Origin: Pseudevernia furfuracea
Taxonomy: Eukaryota; Ascomycota; Lecanoromycetes; Lecanorales; Parmeliaceae
Reading direction: 5' to 3'
Assembly: GCA_022315425.1 (NCBI GenBank)
Contig: JAIUPT010000014.1
Location: 62,001-126,000, forward strand
Length of the DNA stretch: 64,000 nucleotides
Shown: in pieces, positions 1 through 11,719 of the stretch
How the letters are laid out: every line of letters starts with the position of its first letter
Position numbering within the stretch: position 1 is the stretch's first letter
Notes under the pieces: generated by a model
The model's input: the letters and a program-made list of their open reading frames with translations, nothing else
Databases searched by the model: none
What the model was told of the DNA's origin: nothing
Position numbers and translations under genes: made by a program

Positions 1-159
1 TCTCGAGCTCCCTTATTGAAATAGATATCACCAAACTCATATCGAATGCGTCGGCGATCGATTCGAAATCAGACATCAATCTCCACAGATTGTACTTCTC
101 AGCGTTGACAGCCCTACATCTTATCAGAAAGTACCAGACTCACGGAGCCAGTAATACTG

Positions 160-2002
160 ATGGACAAAGTTCGCTCTGCCGAACAAGTCATCATACCCAA
201 GATGCATGACACGTATCAAGGTGATAGGGAAAGTGCCGTGACTGATAGTCAAATACCGGTAATGATCGGAGGGCCTCTGTTGACCGGATCTGCTGACAGT
301 CCGTCTCAGATCCCATCTTATCCAACCAGAAGTCTCAACTTCCTGAAGGCGTTGCACAGGGCAGGAGGAAACGCCGAAGAAGTACACGAAACCAACAATT
401 TAAATCCTTCTTCGCTCGCTTTGAATGTCCTAGTCGTGGGTGCTGGTCTTGGCGGCTTAGCCGTTGGGATTGCGCTGGCGCGAAAAGGTCATGCGGTCAC
501 TATATTCGAGCAAGCGCCTCAGATGGGTGAGGTAGGAAATTCTGAAACGCGTTTGGCAAACGTCATAGCTAATAGCATGGTAGATTGGTGCCGGCATACA
601 AATACCGCCCAATTCTAGCAGGCTGCTCTTACGATGGGGCCTCGGACCTTTTCTCGACGGTAAGTTTGTCGAGCCAGAGGGCATAACTCTTCGGCGTTGG
701 AAGAATGGCAATGTCATTGGCTATACGAACTTGGTTCCACACTTTCAGAACACATTCGGGGCTCCATACTACGTGGTTCACCGGGCTCATTTCCACGAAT
801 CAATGCAAAGACTGGCCAAGGAGCTTGGTGTCAAAGTTCTTACCGCGAGCAGGGTGATAAAATATGACATGAACGCCCCGTCTCTGACCCTCCAAGACGG
901 ATCCACCTTCGGTGGAGACCTAATAGTAGCGGCTGACGGTAAGTGAACCGATCCTAGACAGGCAGAAGCGGCTGCATTCTAATCGAAGGATTTCAAAGGG
1001 ATCAATTCTGCTTCCCGCAAAATAATATTAGATGGTGTCGAAAAAGCTCCACTTCCAACAGGTGACGCGGCTTACCGGGCAACTGTAGACACGAAGGTAA
1101 TCAGAGAGGACCCCGCTGTCTCCTGGATACTGAACAAGCCAGGCCAAAATCTTTGGTAACTCACTCTGATCCAGCCAACTCGTTCTCCAAACTGAAAGCC
1201 AACGTCTAATATCATTAGGGTTGGCGAGATGCGTCACGTAATGACCTACACAATAGCTGGGGGAAACACTTTCAACATGGTCCTCTCTCATCCCGAGACA
1301 GAAGATCCGGAAACATGGGATCAAAGCAAGGCCTTGGAAAGCATGAAGGAACACTTCAGAGGGTGGGACCCGGCGTAGGTAGATCTCCACAAATTCCGTA
1401 GCGTAACTAACAGACGGACCCCAGTCTGCTGAAACTCATCGGCATGATCGAAAAGACGATGAAGTGGCCGTTGATGACCGGAGCCCCGCTCGATAAGTGG
1501 ATCGCACCCTCTGGCAAACTACTGATGCTCGGAGACGCTGCTCATGCCATGCTGCCGTACATGTCACAAGGTAAGCCCTCGATCCAAGTGATGAGAACCC
1601 GTGTGAAACAAGATCGACCTCCACTGACCGTACGGAACAGGCGCCGCCATGGCCGTCGAAGACGCCGCTAGCTTGGCGGAAGCCCTGAGTATGATCGGGT
1701 CGAAGAGCGAGCTCCCGATAGCGTTGGACGTTTTCCAAACCGTCCGCGTCAAGCGCGCAAACCAGATGCAAGAAGCCAGCCTGATCAATGGTAAGCTGTG
1801 GCACTTTGCAGACGGACCCGAACAGGAGGCTCGCGACAAGGCCATGCGGCCCGAAGTCGAGGGCCTTGATTTCGAAGAGAGTCCGAACCAATGGAGCGAT
1901 CCCGTCACACAAGCTTGGTGCTACGGATATGATGCGGAGGAGGCTATGGCCAAGGCTATGAGGAGTGCTTTGGCTGAGAATCAGCCGCCCGGCGAGTGTT
2001 GA
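160..2002 (+). CDS. FAD-dependent monooxygenase, salicylate hydroxylase-like
   Basis: Group A flavin monooxygenase (NAD(P)H-dependent aromatic hydroxylase family). Joining six exons, 160-531, 584-938, 999-1155, 1219-1374, 1425-1570 and 1641-2002, gives one 515-aa frame; the five introns are 50-70 nt GT-AG. Visible motifs are the FAD Rossmann GAGLGG near residue 95, a continuation E-IGAGIQIPPNSSRLL that appears only after removing intron 1, the AADG (DG) motif, and the GDAAHAMLPYMSQGAA (GD) motif split by the last intron. The roughly 88 residues before the Rossmann motif are longer than usual, so the true start may lie downstream or on an upstream exon; 160 is the first ATG of the open frame. 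The substrate cannot be told; salicylate or another phenol is a family-based guess. It is a distant relative of the monooxygenase at 9868-11243. Confidence 0.85.
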
Positions 2003-2217
2003 CAAAAAATAATGTTCATCACCAGAGTCACCTGTGATATTGCTTCAGAGATTAGGACGCTCGAATTGAAGATGAAAACATTCACGAGAGCGATGGCATT
2101 AGTGTTTTTTCAAGCGCACAACTATCATTCGCGACTACTCTAGGTCAGCCCTTTGAGTAGACAAGAACACGCAAAAAATAATGGCCGCTAGCTGAGTTTC
2201 ATGTCTTCTAAATTGGT

Positions 2218-2743
2218 ATGTGTAGCTCGATGTGGAATATGAGTCTTCAAACAGGGGTGGAGGATTGCCCTAATATATATATTCCCAGCCTGAGTCTATC
2301 ATATAGAAGTATGGATACTGAAGGTATATGGAACTACATAGGCGGAGGATCCTCACTGCTAGCCTCCACGTCATGTTCCACCAGCGAAAAATTGGAGATT
2401 TGGTCTCAGCCCATCTTCCAGACGTGGCTGACTATTGTATGCTACAAGGCTTTCAACAAATTTCCAACTGCTGACAACTTGGGTTTTAGCGTGCATGCGT
2501 CACGAACGATGGTGCAATACTTGTGGCCAAATGGCCGTTGTGTGTTGGGAGGAATTCGTGTTGGCATATTCGAACGCAATCGCATATTCGCAAATCGGTT
2601 TGGACCGAACGCGAGGCCCTTTGGATCCGGCGTACGTCCACTTCGATCCAGACCAGATGCTCTCTCTCCGACTCAACGTTGGACCTGACGGTAGTAGTCA
2701 TTCCTCAACACACCTCGCTCGTTCTCTTCGACGTGTTTGTTGA
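2218..2743 (+). other. Coding-like stretch, unassigned
   Basis: Two overlapping open frames (2218-2688 and 2435-2743) look more protein-like than their surroundings. They could be joined by a candidate intron from GTATGC near 2436 to TTTTAG near 2490. The downstream frame contains a plausible globular segment ending in LDPAYVHFDPDQMLSLRL. I recognise no family, start or end. It may be a short gene or a relic. Confidence 0.2.
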
Positions 2744-3599
2744 AGGGAGCTATAGGGCTTCGATGACCTTTTTTTCGCCAGTCAGTCAGTCAGTCAGTCA
2801 GTGCTGAATTGAGATCATCCGATGAAATGGAACAGCAAGCGGGGAAAGCCAACATTTTCAATTCGACCAGGTTTTTGGGGTGGGGTGGGGATCGCCGCGA
2901 TTTCCACCTGGTTAAGACATACATACTAGATAAAATTGGGAGAGTTGAGAGAGTGAAGAAGATTTTCAACCGCGCGCGGCAGGCTTCTACGTTTATGTAC
3001 CCGAGCAAATGGAAGTCGACGAAAACCCGTAGTAAGAGAGAGATATTACCAAGTAATCCGCTTAACTGTCATGCTCGACAGCTGGTTGCATGATATTGTA
3101 AGGTAAGCTCGGAATTTACCAGTGCCGACAATGAAAAACCCCCACAGTCTCAACCGCTCGCACCTGGGAAACCCTCTCGACAAACCTACCTAACGATCTG
3201 GGCACACTTTTCCTGCGGGCTCCACCAGAGGACGAACCCATCAGCAAAACGCGCGATGCCTGCAGGGGCAGCATGGCCACCGTAAGAAAGAAACCCCCCA
3301 AAATCACCTGAATAGCACTTCTCTCATCCCATCATCACCACCCCTCCCTCCTCTCTCCAGATCCTAACCCCCCCCCCCCCTCTTAGCCACCGGCGCCACA
3401 AAACGCACAGAACGACTGTAAATCAACGACGTCCCCAAAACCGGGTAGCGCAAAGAACCCGACAAGGACGGAGGACGGGTCGGTCGGGTCGGTCGGGTCG
3501 GTCGTCCTTGACACCGACGAACGCTTTTTTTACAACCCCATGGTGGTATGAATTGGAAGAACTCAAAACGTTAGAACTCAAAACGTAGCCGCCCGGGGA

Positions 3600-3720
3600 A
3601 GAGGGGAGGGGCAGGGGCAGGGGCAGGGGCGGGGGTGCGCCGAATATATATATATATATATATAGCACAGTTTTGCCTGTGGTAGTGTGTAGTGGGTAGT
3701 GGGTAGTGGGTAGTGAGTAT
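3600..3720. repeat. Compound microsatellite: (GGGGCA)n, (TA)n, (GTAGTGG)n
   Basis: Successive simple repeats are read directly: GGGGCA units at about 3608-3637, a TA run at about 3645-3662, and GTAGTGG units at about 3685-3720. A short GGTC(G) tract lies just upstream at about 3479-3505, and CGCA repeats lie at about 3868-3889. Confidence 0.9.
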
Positions 3721-4104
3721 AAGAGATACGAGTTGAGGGGGAGAAGGGGGGGGGAGGGGAGGTGTTGATTGATTGATTGAGGGAGAGAAAAAGGATTTCC
3801 TTCGCTAAAAGGGACGTAGGACAAAATAGATGTGATTGATAAATATTCTCACTAAGTAAGTCGGAATGCACGCACGCACGCACGCACGCTACAGGCGTTA
3901 TATATGTAGTGAAGTGAGGATTGTGAAGGGAAAAAGGGCTGTGGACATAGGACAGGACAGGCCGAAAAAGAAAAAAGACAAGGGGCTGTTTTTACTTTCA
4001 TGTTTAAGGGACCCGGATCATTAAGTCGATAGGATACGTACTCTGATATGTATGTACCTATCCGCATCTCAATGATGTCGTGTATAGCGCTTTTATTTAT
4101 TGAT

Positions 4105-4158
4105 TGGTCGATTTATCTGGTTATTTTATTTATTTATTTATCAATCAATTAATCAATT

Positions 4159-4202
<44 letters not shown>

Positions 4203-4203
4203 C
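4105..4203. repeat. (AATC)n / (TTTA)n microsatellite
   Basis: TTTA units run into about a dozen consecutive AATC units ending near 4203. A GACA/GACG tetranucleotide tract follows at about 4418-4445. Confidence 0.9.
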
Positions 4204-4641
4204 ATCCCCAAGAAAATCTCAACGTCAGTATACCCAACAGATGTTTACAAAAGGGTAGCCTAGTTTAGTGAATTGAGAACATCCAAGTCATTAAGCTCAT
4301 CAGACATCTCCCATCCACAGCTCTAGTCGTACAAATGTTCTGAATGGCGGGCGGGGAAAAAAAGAAGGACAGTGTGAGAGAGAGAGAGCATGTCCACCAC
4401 ACGGCCAGAAAGAACAGACAGACAGACAGACAGACGGACGGACAAACAAAACGGGCAGAAAGACAGACCGACAAGACTGGCACGCCTCCCATCGCACGCC
4501 AATCCCAGCCCTCCGACTTTTTTCATTTCATCATCCCGACCTGAGAGCAATAAGTCTCCCCGCTAATAATACATACGGTTCGTATGTACAATGACCCACA
4601 CAGACGCTTTATTTTCGGCAACAGCGACCTTCAATGACCAA

Positions 4642-6099
4642 TCAGACATTATTCGAAACGTCCACATGCACCGTCTTTATGATCCCCATGACCCTCTCCT
4701 CGCTATCCTCGTCGCCGTCGCTACTCCTGCCCCTCGTCGCCGTCGCCTGGGCCGTGGACAAGGGGATCGCGTCGCCCCAGGGGTCGGTGACTCTGGACCG
4801 CCGGTTCGGATTGGGGTTGGTGAAGATGCCGTGCGCCTTGTCGAACTTGTTGGCGTCGGCGTCGGCGTCGAAGTGGCCGCCGTGCGCCTTGTCGATCTCG
4901 TGGAACTCGCTGTACGCTCGGCTCCGGCTGGACGTGTCGTTGCCCGTTTTGCCGATGCAGTGGCGGTACAGCTGCACGGCCGGGGCGCGGAGGGCGGGGA
5001 GGCAGGCGCAGATGATGCCGGTGCCGCCTTCGATTTCGGCCCAGATGGTGGCGTTGACGGAACCCCCTTTGGAGATGTTAGCGGGTGGGATACACCAGGT
5101 CAAGTCAGGGGCGGGGGGTGGTGGCATACAGGTTGGTTCTTTTGATTTTGCGGAAGCGGGGAGTGAAACTATTCTCATTATGCTTGTGAAGACCACGAAC
5201 CATCCCAACAAAAACACGCCGGCCAGAGACACCTTTTGCGTCCACTTGAGTTGCAACCTCCAGATCGCAGGCATCGGCATGATGATGATGATGAGATCGC
5301 ATATCGTATTACTGCTACTATGTTAGTCATGGTGATGACAAAGCGCGGTAGTGGAGTCGAACTGACAATGCCGCATATGCGTACCAGGAGGCGCCAAGGT
5401 CGAAGCAGCTCCCAGGCTGTTGCCTGTCCCAGACTTTATGTATAGGGTTGCATTCGAACACTGAGGCGATACCGAACGCGAATGATCCGACGAATACTAT
5501 ACCGGCGAGGATATGGGCGAATCTTTTCAGGTTCCACTGGGTGAATATTCGAAGGTAAAGGAAGATGACGGCAAGTTTGGTGAAGGCGACGAGGAATTTG
5601 TAGATGATCTGGCATCCGTACCAGAACTGGAGGGGTTGTTAGCCCCGATCATGACGGGTGAGTGGCAGTAGGTTCATACCATTATAGCTTTCTTGAGATC
5701 GAATGGGGGCAGATCGATAGCATGGTGTCCAAAGCCATATTTTACCGCTGTTCTCCATGTCAGATCATGTTGTCCTTGGATGTATTATTGTTGTTTCAAC
5801 TTACTGGCAAGACCTAGACCTGTATGTAACCAATCCGCCAGCTATGATTATGTCAACAATGTCCCCCTCCATCGAGGCCTAGATAAGCGACTGACAATAG
5901 CAATCAGAATAAAGAGGTCATCCAGCCCAAGGCCCTTTGGTTGATAGTATTTCCATCCCAAACGTACGGCAACAATGACGGTGGCGGGCACCACCATGCC
6001 AATATAGACGGCGTTCAATTGAGGTCCTCGATCTGGTACTCCTGTAGGTATGCTATGCAGTGCAGGGTTTGGCATCCCCACTGGGATTGCCGGCGACAT
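4642..6099 (-). CDS. Rhodopsin-domain (PTH11-like) integral membrane protein
   Basis: Fungal seven-transmembrane protein of the rhodopsin-domain/PTH11-like class; members act at the plasma membrane, some as receptors. Exons read on the minus strand: start ATG at 6099, GLGLDDLFILIAI helix, a YGFGHH segment, then after intron 5627-5679 the ECNPIHKVWD segment with a WYAYAA helix, then after intron 5312-5366 a TICDLIIIIMPMPAIWRLQL helix, and after intron 5067-5129 (which restores EPTWGSVNATIW) the IICACLPALR segment and a polar C-tail. Those family signatures appear in the usual order. The first intron or introns, roughly 5690-5895, could not be fixed unambiguously. The last intron has no in-frame stop, so a naive model would retain it. 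Confidence 0.82.
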
Positions 6100-7655
6100 T
6101 TTGCTGGCTGTTCAGTTGCCCGACTGTGAAGGCCTATTTTCGCTGGTACGTTTCTGTTGTGCCGAATGTCGCCAATGGTTCGATGGAAGAAGACTTTCCA
6201 AAGTTCAAGCAGTCAATTGCTGGGACGAAGACGGCCTCAAGTACATCAATGACTCATGCCTATCCCGTGCGAGCGACTGCCTACTTGTTTGTTCAAAGGT
6301 GACGGCAAGGACTCTCTCCTACATCAATGGCTTGAGGTGTCTCGTCTAGATAAGATCGGGAAGGGGAAGAATTTTCTAACACCTTCCTTGTGTCCCATAT
6401 TATTAACGTCGGGCGGGAGGGTTTGTGGTCACTACTATTATAAGGGACATGGATGTCACGTTAGTTTGCGCCGTGTGGTTCCTGATCTTCAAGCAACGAA
6501 GCGGGACCTAAGGCACAAACGATTCAGGTGCTTTTGCATGGTTCCTCGTGTCGACTACCTCCACTATACCCCATCTATACCCCATGCAGGTCACGAAGCG
6601 AAAAGCCAGCGGCGAGTGTGATGCTGCGGGCCTGAGGGCGTCCGACATTTCCGGGATTATGCCAGCCGCACGCCGGCCACAGTTTATCCTGACGAATCAA
6701 AGCTTCCAATGATAATTAATGAATTATCTTGTGTGAAAGCCTTAGACCGTCGGACGGAAGACTCACAACGCCAAACGTTTTGATTAGTCCAATTAGCATC
6801 ATTCAGCTCATGGATCCACGGGAAGTGTGAAGAGCCAGCTGGGATGTGATTGGAGGGGAAACGGTGACACTTTGATTTGCGACCCGCTCCTGATTTCTTA
6901 TTTCTTTTTCCCTCCCTTATTTCTTCCGTTCTTCCCTTTCCTTCCCGCCCACGTTCCTCATCTCGGTGTCCAAGAGGATGTCCGCAAGCTCAAGAATAGA
7001 GTAGGAGATGGGGCCAAATTGCTAGGTATCTCGTGTGCCATGCCATAACTCGAGTGTTAAGGTATGCTTCGGGTGGGCTGCCTCTCTAACAGTTTCTTGT
7101 CGACGACGGGTGAAACAACGGGGTTGCGTAATGAGATAAAAGTCAGATTAAATGAAAATTCCGTCGAAAACAGTAGTGTATAAGGTGATGGAGATTTCGC
7201 CTGAGAAAATAAAAAGCGCAACACCATTTGTTGTACCAGCGCCATTAGGAATCGAACCTAAAACGAACTAAATACACAGATTGGATTGGATAGCCGAGAA
7301 GCCCCCGGAAATTCGGCCCCACGTTGCGTATCTGAGCCAATAATCATTGCCCCATACAACACCACCTACGTCACAGCATGGCGTCTTAAATAATAGTTCA
7401 CAGTTCCAGGCATAAAACATGAAACTATTCTTTTTCTTTACCTTACTCGTAGCCTGTATGATAGCTCGAGCGAAATCTATAGCGCCAAGCCACCAACCAA
7501 CGGGCAGGGAATTCCCTCCGGGCATGGAGCTCCTCCCCCCTTTCCCGAGAATTCAAAAAAAAACCCCCCCCGAGGGCTTCAGATGCGCTCTATAAACTCC
7601 TATATACGAACCACAGCTACAATAATACGGTTGTTTACTACTCTATTTATTTTTA
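6100..7655. other. Intergenic, no gene supported
   Basis: Only short frames with no recognisable protein are present. It contains one B-box repeat (7215-7272) and short homopolymer runs near 7557. Confidence 0.6.
7215..7272 (-). repeat. tRNA-like B-box repeat, copy 1
   Basis: On the minus strand it carries AGGTTCGATTCC, a perfect RNA polymerase III B box, inside a small T-arm-like hairpin, followed by TAATGGCGCTGGTACAA and ATGGTGTTGCG. The same block recurs at 25640-25692 and 25801-25850. No full cloverleaf is present, so it is a tRNA-derived repeat or relic rather than a working tRNA. Confidence 0.6.
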
Positions 7656-9293
7656 TCACAAATCGCGATGGAATTCAGGCTGCCCCATAGCATGCCGCCA
7701 CTTTTCACCCACAAAGATCAACGCAAGCACCGGCAGCGACACGGCAAAATTGATAAAGGCAAAGGCAATCCAGGCATTTTGGAAGCCCACCTCGGTGCCC
7801 AGTTTCACCGCGTAGAATCCGACGCAGAAGCCAAAGATCTGACGGCCAAAGTTGAGCAGGGAGCCGATTTCGGCTGCTTGCTGTCTGTAGCACTGTAATG
7901 AACGTCAGCACACATCTCAGTGCGAGCATGGATACGAAAAGAGAACGGGGGGCTCACCTCGGCGGTATAAGTATACACCACGGTCGTCGCAATCTGGAGC
8001 CCGAAACTCGCAATCGCGATCCCAAAGCCCGTCCCAATCGCGTGTAACTTGTGCGTCAAGCAAACCCCCTCAATAATGATCCCCAAAGGCAGAAGCACAA
8101 TAGCCGGAAACAGCGCCAGTAGCCTGTCCTCAGGCTTCCTCACTCCGCTTCGAGACAGAGCACGCTTCTCACTGATCCAATCCGACAGCCCACCGGCGAC
8201 TAACTCTCCAATCACACTGCCCACGGTCAACGGAACACCCAGTAGCACGCCCGTCTGATATGGCTGGTATTTGTAAACTTTCAAGAATATGTTGGCCGAT
8301 GTAATGATGAATAAGATGCTGCCGTAGCCAAAGGACACGGAGTAGTAGAGCGTCGGGAGGAGAACGCTAGGGTACATGAGCATCTGGATAGGGCGGAAGA
8401 AGTCGGCCATCTTGAGAGAGCGGGTGGAGTGGGCCCTTCCTCGCATCCTCATGTTTTCCATCCAAGAGCCGTAAGGCCTTTGGGCGTGTTCGCTGGAATG
8501 CGAGTATAGCGTCTCCGGGACCGTAAAGATGAAGAGTGGCAGCATGAATGCTGTAATGATGGCTGGGATGTAGAAACACCAATGCCACGTAAGGGTATTC
8601 TTGACAATATAGCCTCCAGCAATCGGCGCGATATGCCCACCTGTGATCAACGATAGTGTGTAGATTCCCATGTAGAAGCCTCTCTCATGTTCAAAGAACA
8701 AGTCCGTCACCGTTGCGCTCCCTAAGCCAAGCGCCACCCCCCCAAAGAATCCATTCAAGGCGCGGAAAGCGATCAGCTCGCCGTATGTGCGGGAAGCGCC
8801 GGAGGCAGCTGAGGTTGCGATGGCGACAGAGATGCTGATTATGTAGATGGGACGCCGACCGTAGACGTTTGCAATGGGGTTCCAGAAGAGGGACGAGGCG
8901 CCTACGAAGGCGATAAAGACAGATGTCACGTAGGCAGTTTCCGTCAGGTCTTTGTGGAGAGATTTGGAGAGGGGGACGAATGCTGGGGTCTTGATTGCTC
9001 CAGTTAGCTTGTCGCTCATTCGGCGCTGCTGATTTTGATTGAGTACTCACGATTAAAGAAGCGCTGAAAAGAGCGAGGAAAGCTAGCAGCGACACTTGCA
9101 ACAGGACGAGAATCTTGAGCCACAAACTCCAATTCAATGGGTCCAGAGGGTCTGAAGTGGGCTGAGGTACCAATGGGATGCCTCTCTTGTCTCGCCTGAC
9201 ATCTGCTGCTTGTGAGGAATTGGAGTGGACATGCTTGCTCTCGCTATCAATGCTAGTAATCTCGACATCCTTTCGAGAATGGCCAAACGCCAT
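7656..9293 (-). CDS. Major facilitator superfamily transporter (DHA1-like)
   Basis: Twelve-helix drug:H+ antiporter-type MFS permease, 509 aa after splicing exons 9293-9051, 9007-7958 and 7892-7656 (introns of 43 and 65 nt). The N-terminal cytoplasmic tail contains DPLDPLNWSLWLK, typical of fungal DHA1 transporters. The loop 2-3 motif reads NVYGRRPIYIIS. Removing intron 2 converts a stop-ridden tail into TAECYRQQAAEIGSLLNFGR, a known motif of this group. It ends in RDL. It is divergent from the flavin monooxygenase at 9868 with 574 bp between starts, so co-regulation is plausible. The transported compound is unknown; export or uptake of an aromatic or toxic metabolite is inference. Confidence 0.92.
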
Positions 9294-9440
9294 GATGGGG
9301 CAGGAATTAATGAATACAGTCTCGACTATTGTTCCTGCAAAGAATGAACAATCTCAAGTAGGAAAAGAAAGACTGAAAGTAATTAAACAGTTGATTTGTA
9401 CAAGAAAGCAAATAGAAGATTTTGAAGTTTTGTTTTGAGA

Positions 9441-9484
<44 letters not shown>

Positions 9485-9867
9485 GGCAGAGAATAATGAT
9501 AGAGATGGCAGGCCAGAGCAATCCAGTCAAAGTGTACTTACGAGTAGGCGAGCGTTGAGCACTACTACCTTAGTCTACTACTAGTGAGCCCACCTCACCC
9601 GTCGGAGCCTCGCTCAATATACTCGGCAGGGACTGAAACTCTAAATGTATGCACTAGTGATTAGATCATTCGATGCAAGGCTCCACCTGCCACGTGCGTT
9701 TCTGTAAATCTCGGTACCTGGGTCGCGGCGGAGTTAGCGGCTTCTGGGTTCGGCTTCATCGCGAATACGAGTTGCTTGGAATTAATTAAACTCTGTTGTA
9801 TATGTAACGAAAGATGACCAAAAAGACAGTAACAGGACTCCTGTATATTTACCATCCAAAGTAGACA
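9294..9867. promoter_or_regulatory. Divergent promoter region with (AG)n tract
   Basis: The spacer between the MFS start (9293, minus) and the monooxygenase start (9868, plus) must hold both promoters. An uninterrupted AG microsatellite runs at about 9446-9482. Homopurine tracts of this kind are common in fungal promoters, but a regulatory role here is inference. Confidence 0.5.
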
Positions 9868-11243
9868 ATGGGTTCCAAGTCAGAAGAACCCTTCAGAATC
9901 GCCATCATCGGCGGCGGCATCGGCGGTCTCTTTGCTGCCCTTTCCCTTCACCATCACTGCAAAAATGACAACATCACCATCGACGTCTACGAGCAGGCAT
10001 CGCAATACTCAGAGATTGGTGCAGGTGTTGGCATCGGCGTCAATGCCGCCAATCTCCTGCATCGAATCGGCTTAGGAGATGCCATGAACGACATCGCTGG
10101 AGACCGAAAAGGAGTCTGGATTTCTTTCCGCAGATACGATAACGGAGGCGACATTGTCACGGTACCGTCACCCTCAAACGATCAGCAAAATATCAGGCAG
10201 CTACCGGTACATCGGGCCGAGTTTCTCCAAGTGTTGTTGAATGCCGTGAGGGAGAGGGGTGCAGCGACGTTGCACACGAAGAAGATATGTACAAAAGTCG
10301 AAGTCAGTATCAATGCATCCGTCAAACGGCGGAGAGCTGAAACATTGTAGGAAGATGGAGAAGCAGCGCGCATAGATTTCAAGGACGGCATAACCGCAAC
10401 AGCCAATCTTGTCGTGGGCTGCGACGGCATCCACTCAAGCCTCCGCGCACAATTCGCGCCCGAAAATCCCACATACAGCGGCAGGATAGCCTATCGAGGC
10501 TTAGTCCCGACTTCAAAGATCGAAGCGTGGTGGCCATTTCAGACTTACTCCGTAAGCTGGCTGTGCAAAGACAAGCATTTTTTCGTCTTTCCCATTAGTC
10601 GGAACCGAACCCTGAATATCGTTGCATTCGTGTCAACTCCAGAGGAAAATTTAGGTGGCCTGAGAGAAAGCTGGACTTCAACCGGAGAGAGAAGTCAGCT
10701 AGCGAAAGATTTTGAGGGTTTCGAAGAGACTGTGAGGAGGGTGATTGGATGTATGGATGAGAAGCCTTCGAAGTGGATTCTAAACGACCGAGAGCCGTTA
10801 GAGCAATGGGTTTGGGCTAGTGGGAAAGTTGTGTTGATGGGAGATGCCGCTCACGCCATGTTGCCACATCAAGGTAAATTCGTCTATCAGGCTTAGATCC
10901 CGCGGCTAATGTGCATTCAGGAGCTGGAGCCGGCCAAGCAATCGAAGACGGATACATTCTCGGCCGCGCCTTGCACGATTGCCTGAGCACAGGAGGTGAC
11001 GTTCAAAGGTGGGCCAATCTCTATCAAGGCGTCCGACTCCCACGAGCACAGAAAGCGCAGCGAACGGCTCGAGAAGCCGGTGATGTCTACGAGATGCAAG
11101 CAGAAGGGTTGAAAGGTGTAGATTACGACGCTTGTCTACCCAAGGTGAGAGACAGGCTGAAAGATCGGATGAAGTGGGTTTGGTCTGAAGAGATTGATGA
11201 CGCCTATGAGAGCGAGAAAGCTAAGATGACGGGGCGTCTTTAG
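9868..11243 (+). CDS. FAD-dependent monooxygenase, salicylate hydroxylase-like
   Basis: A 426-aa group A flavin monooxygenase from exons 9868-10302, 10351-10873 and 10921-11243; introns of 48 and 47 nt. Motifs in order: Rossmann IIGGGIGG near residue 13, YEQ at the end of the second beta strand, VVGCDGIHSSLR (DG motif), and LMGDAAHAMLPHQ-GAGAGQAIEDG (GD motif, rebuilt by removing the last intron). Length and motif spacing match fungal salicylate 1-monooxygenase-like enzymes. It is divergently paired with the MFS transporter at 7656-9293, suggesting a small catabolic or detoxification module. The true substrate is not shown by the sequence. Confidence 0.92.
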
Positions 11244-11719
11244 CTTTTGCTGAGGATTGCACTTGAATCTCTATATAATTCAAACGTATGTAAATACTCC
11301 TGCTTCCCATGTCATTCATCAACATTGCACAATAAGTAGCTAGTATTTACTACACAATTCGGAATCGACCAAGCAGACCTCCGCCGTGCCCCAGTGGCGC
11401 CATCTCTGTCACACCCCGGGAATGCTGCGCGCCCTTTAACTAGCCATTTCACAGCATGCATGAACCGGGCGATCCTCGTGCGCACGTCGTTGGCACGGTG
11501 GCTTCAAAAAAACCTTAGTGGTTGGTCAAACAGGCAGTTCATACATTCTTGGCGTTTCCAATGTCTCACATTCTGCCTGATGGAATGTAGGAGCATGGCT
11601 TTTTCCTACCTCCATTTATCCTTGAGCTTTCCCCTTCTCCTCCGTCGGCATCCTCTGCGATCAAGACAACCTCTCCCTTCTCGGAAAAGGAAAGGAAGAC
11701 CCCCTCAGCAGCAAAAGTC
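11244..11719. other. Intergenic, no gene seen
   Basis: Nothing recognised. It separates tandem plus-strand genes and must contain a terminator and a promoter. Confidence 0.5.

Larger units (their letters stand above)
2003..4641. other. Intergenic, microsatellite-rich
   Basis: No complete gene is supported. A coding-like stretch (2218-2743) is listed separately. From about 3350 the spacer is almost entirely low-complexity tracts, so short open frames there are composition artefacts. Confidence 0.6.

Noticed and set aside
3423..4544. Short frames in low-complexity DNA
   Set aside because: Translations of microsatellites with no start context or family.
4591..5326. Two plus-strand frames of 184 and 230 codons
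   Set aside because: Shadows of the last exons of the minus-strand rhodopsin-domain gene, whose motifs and splice sites are convincing.
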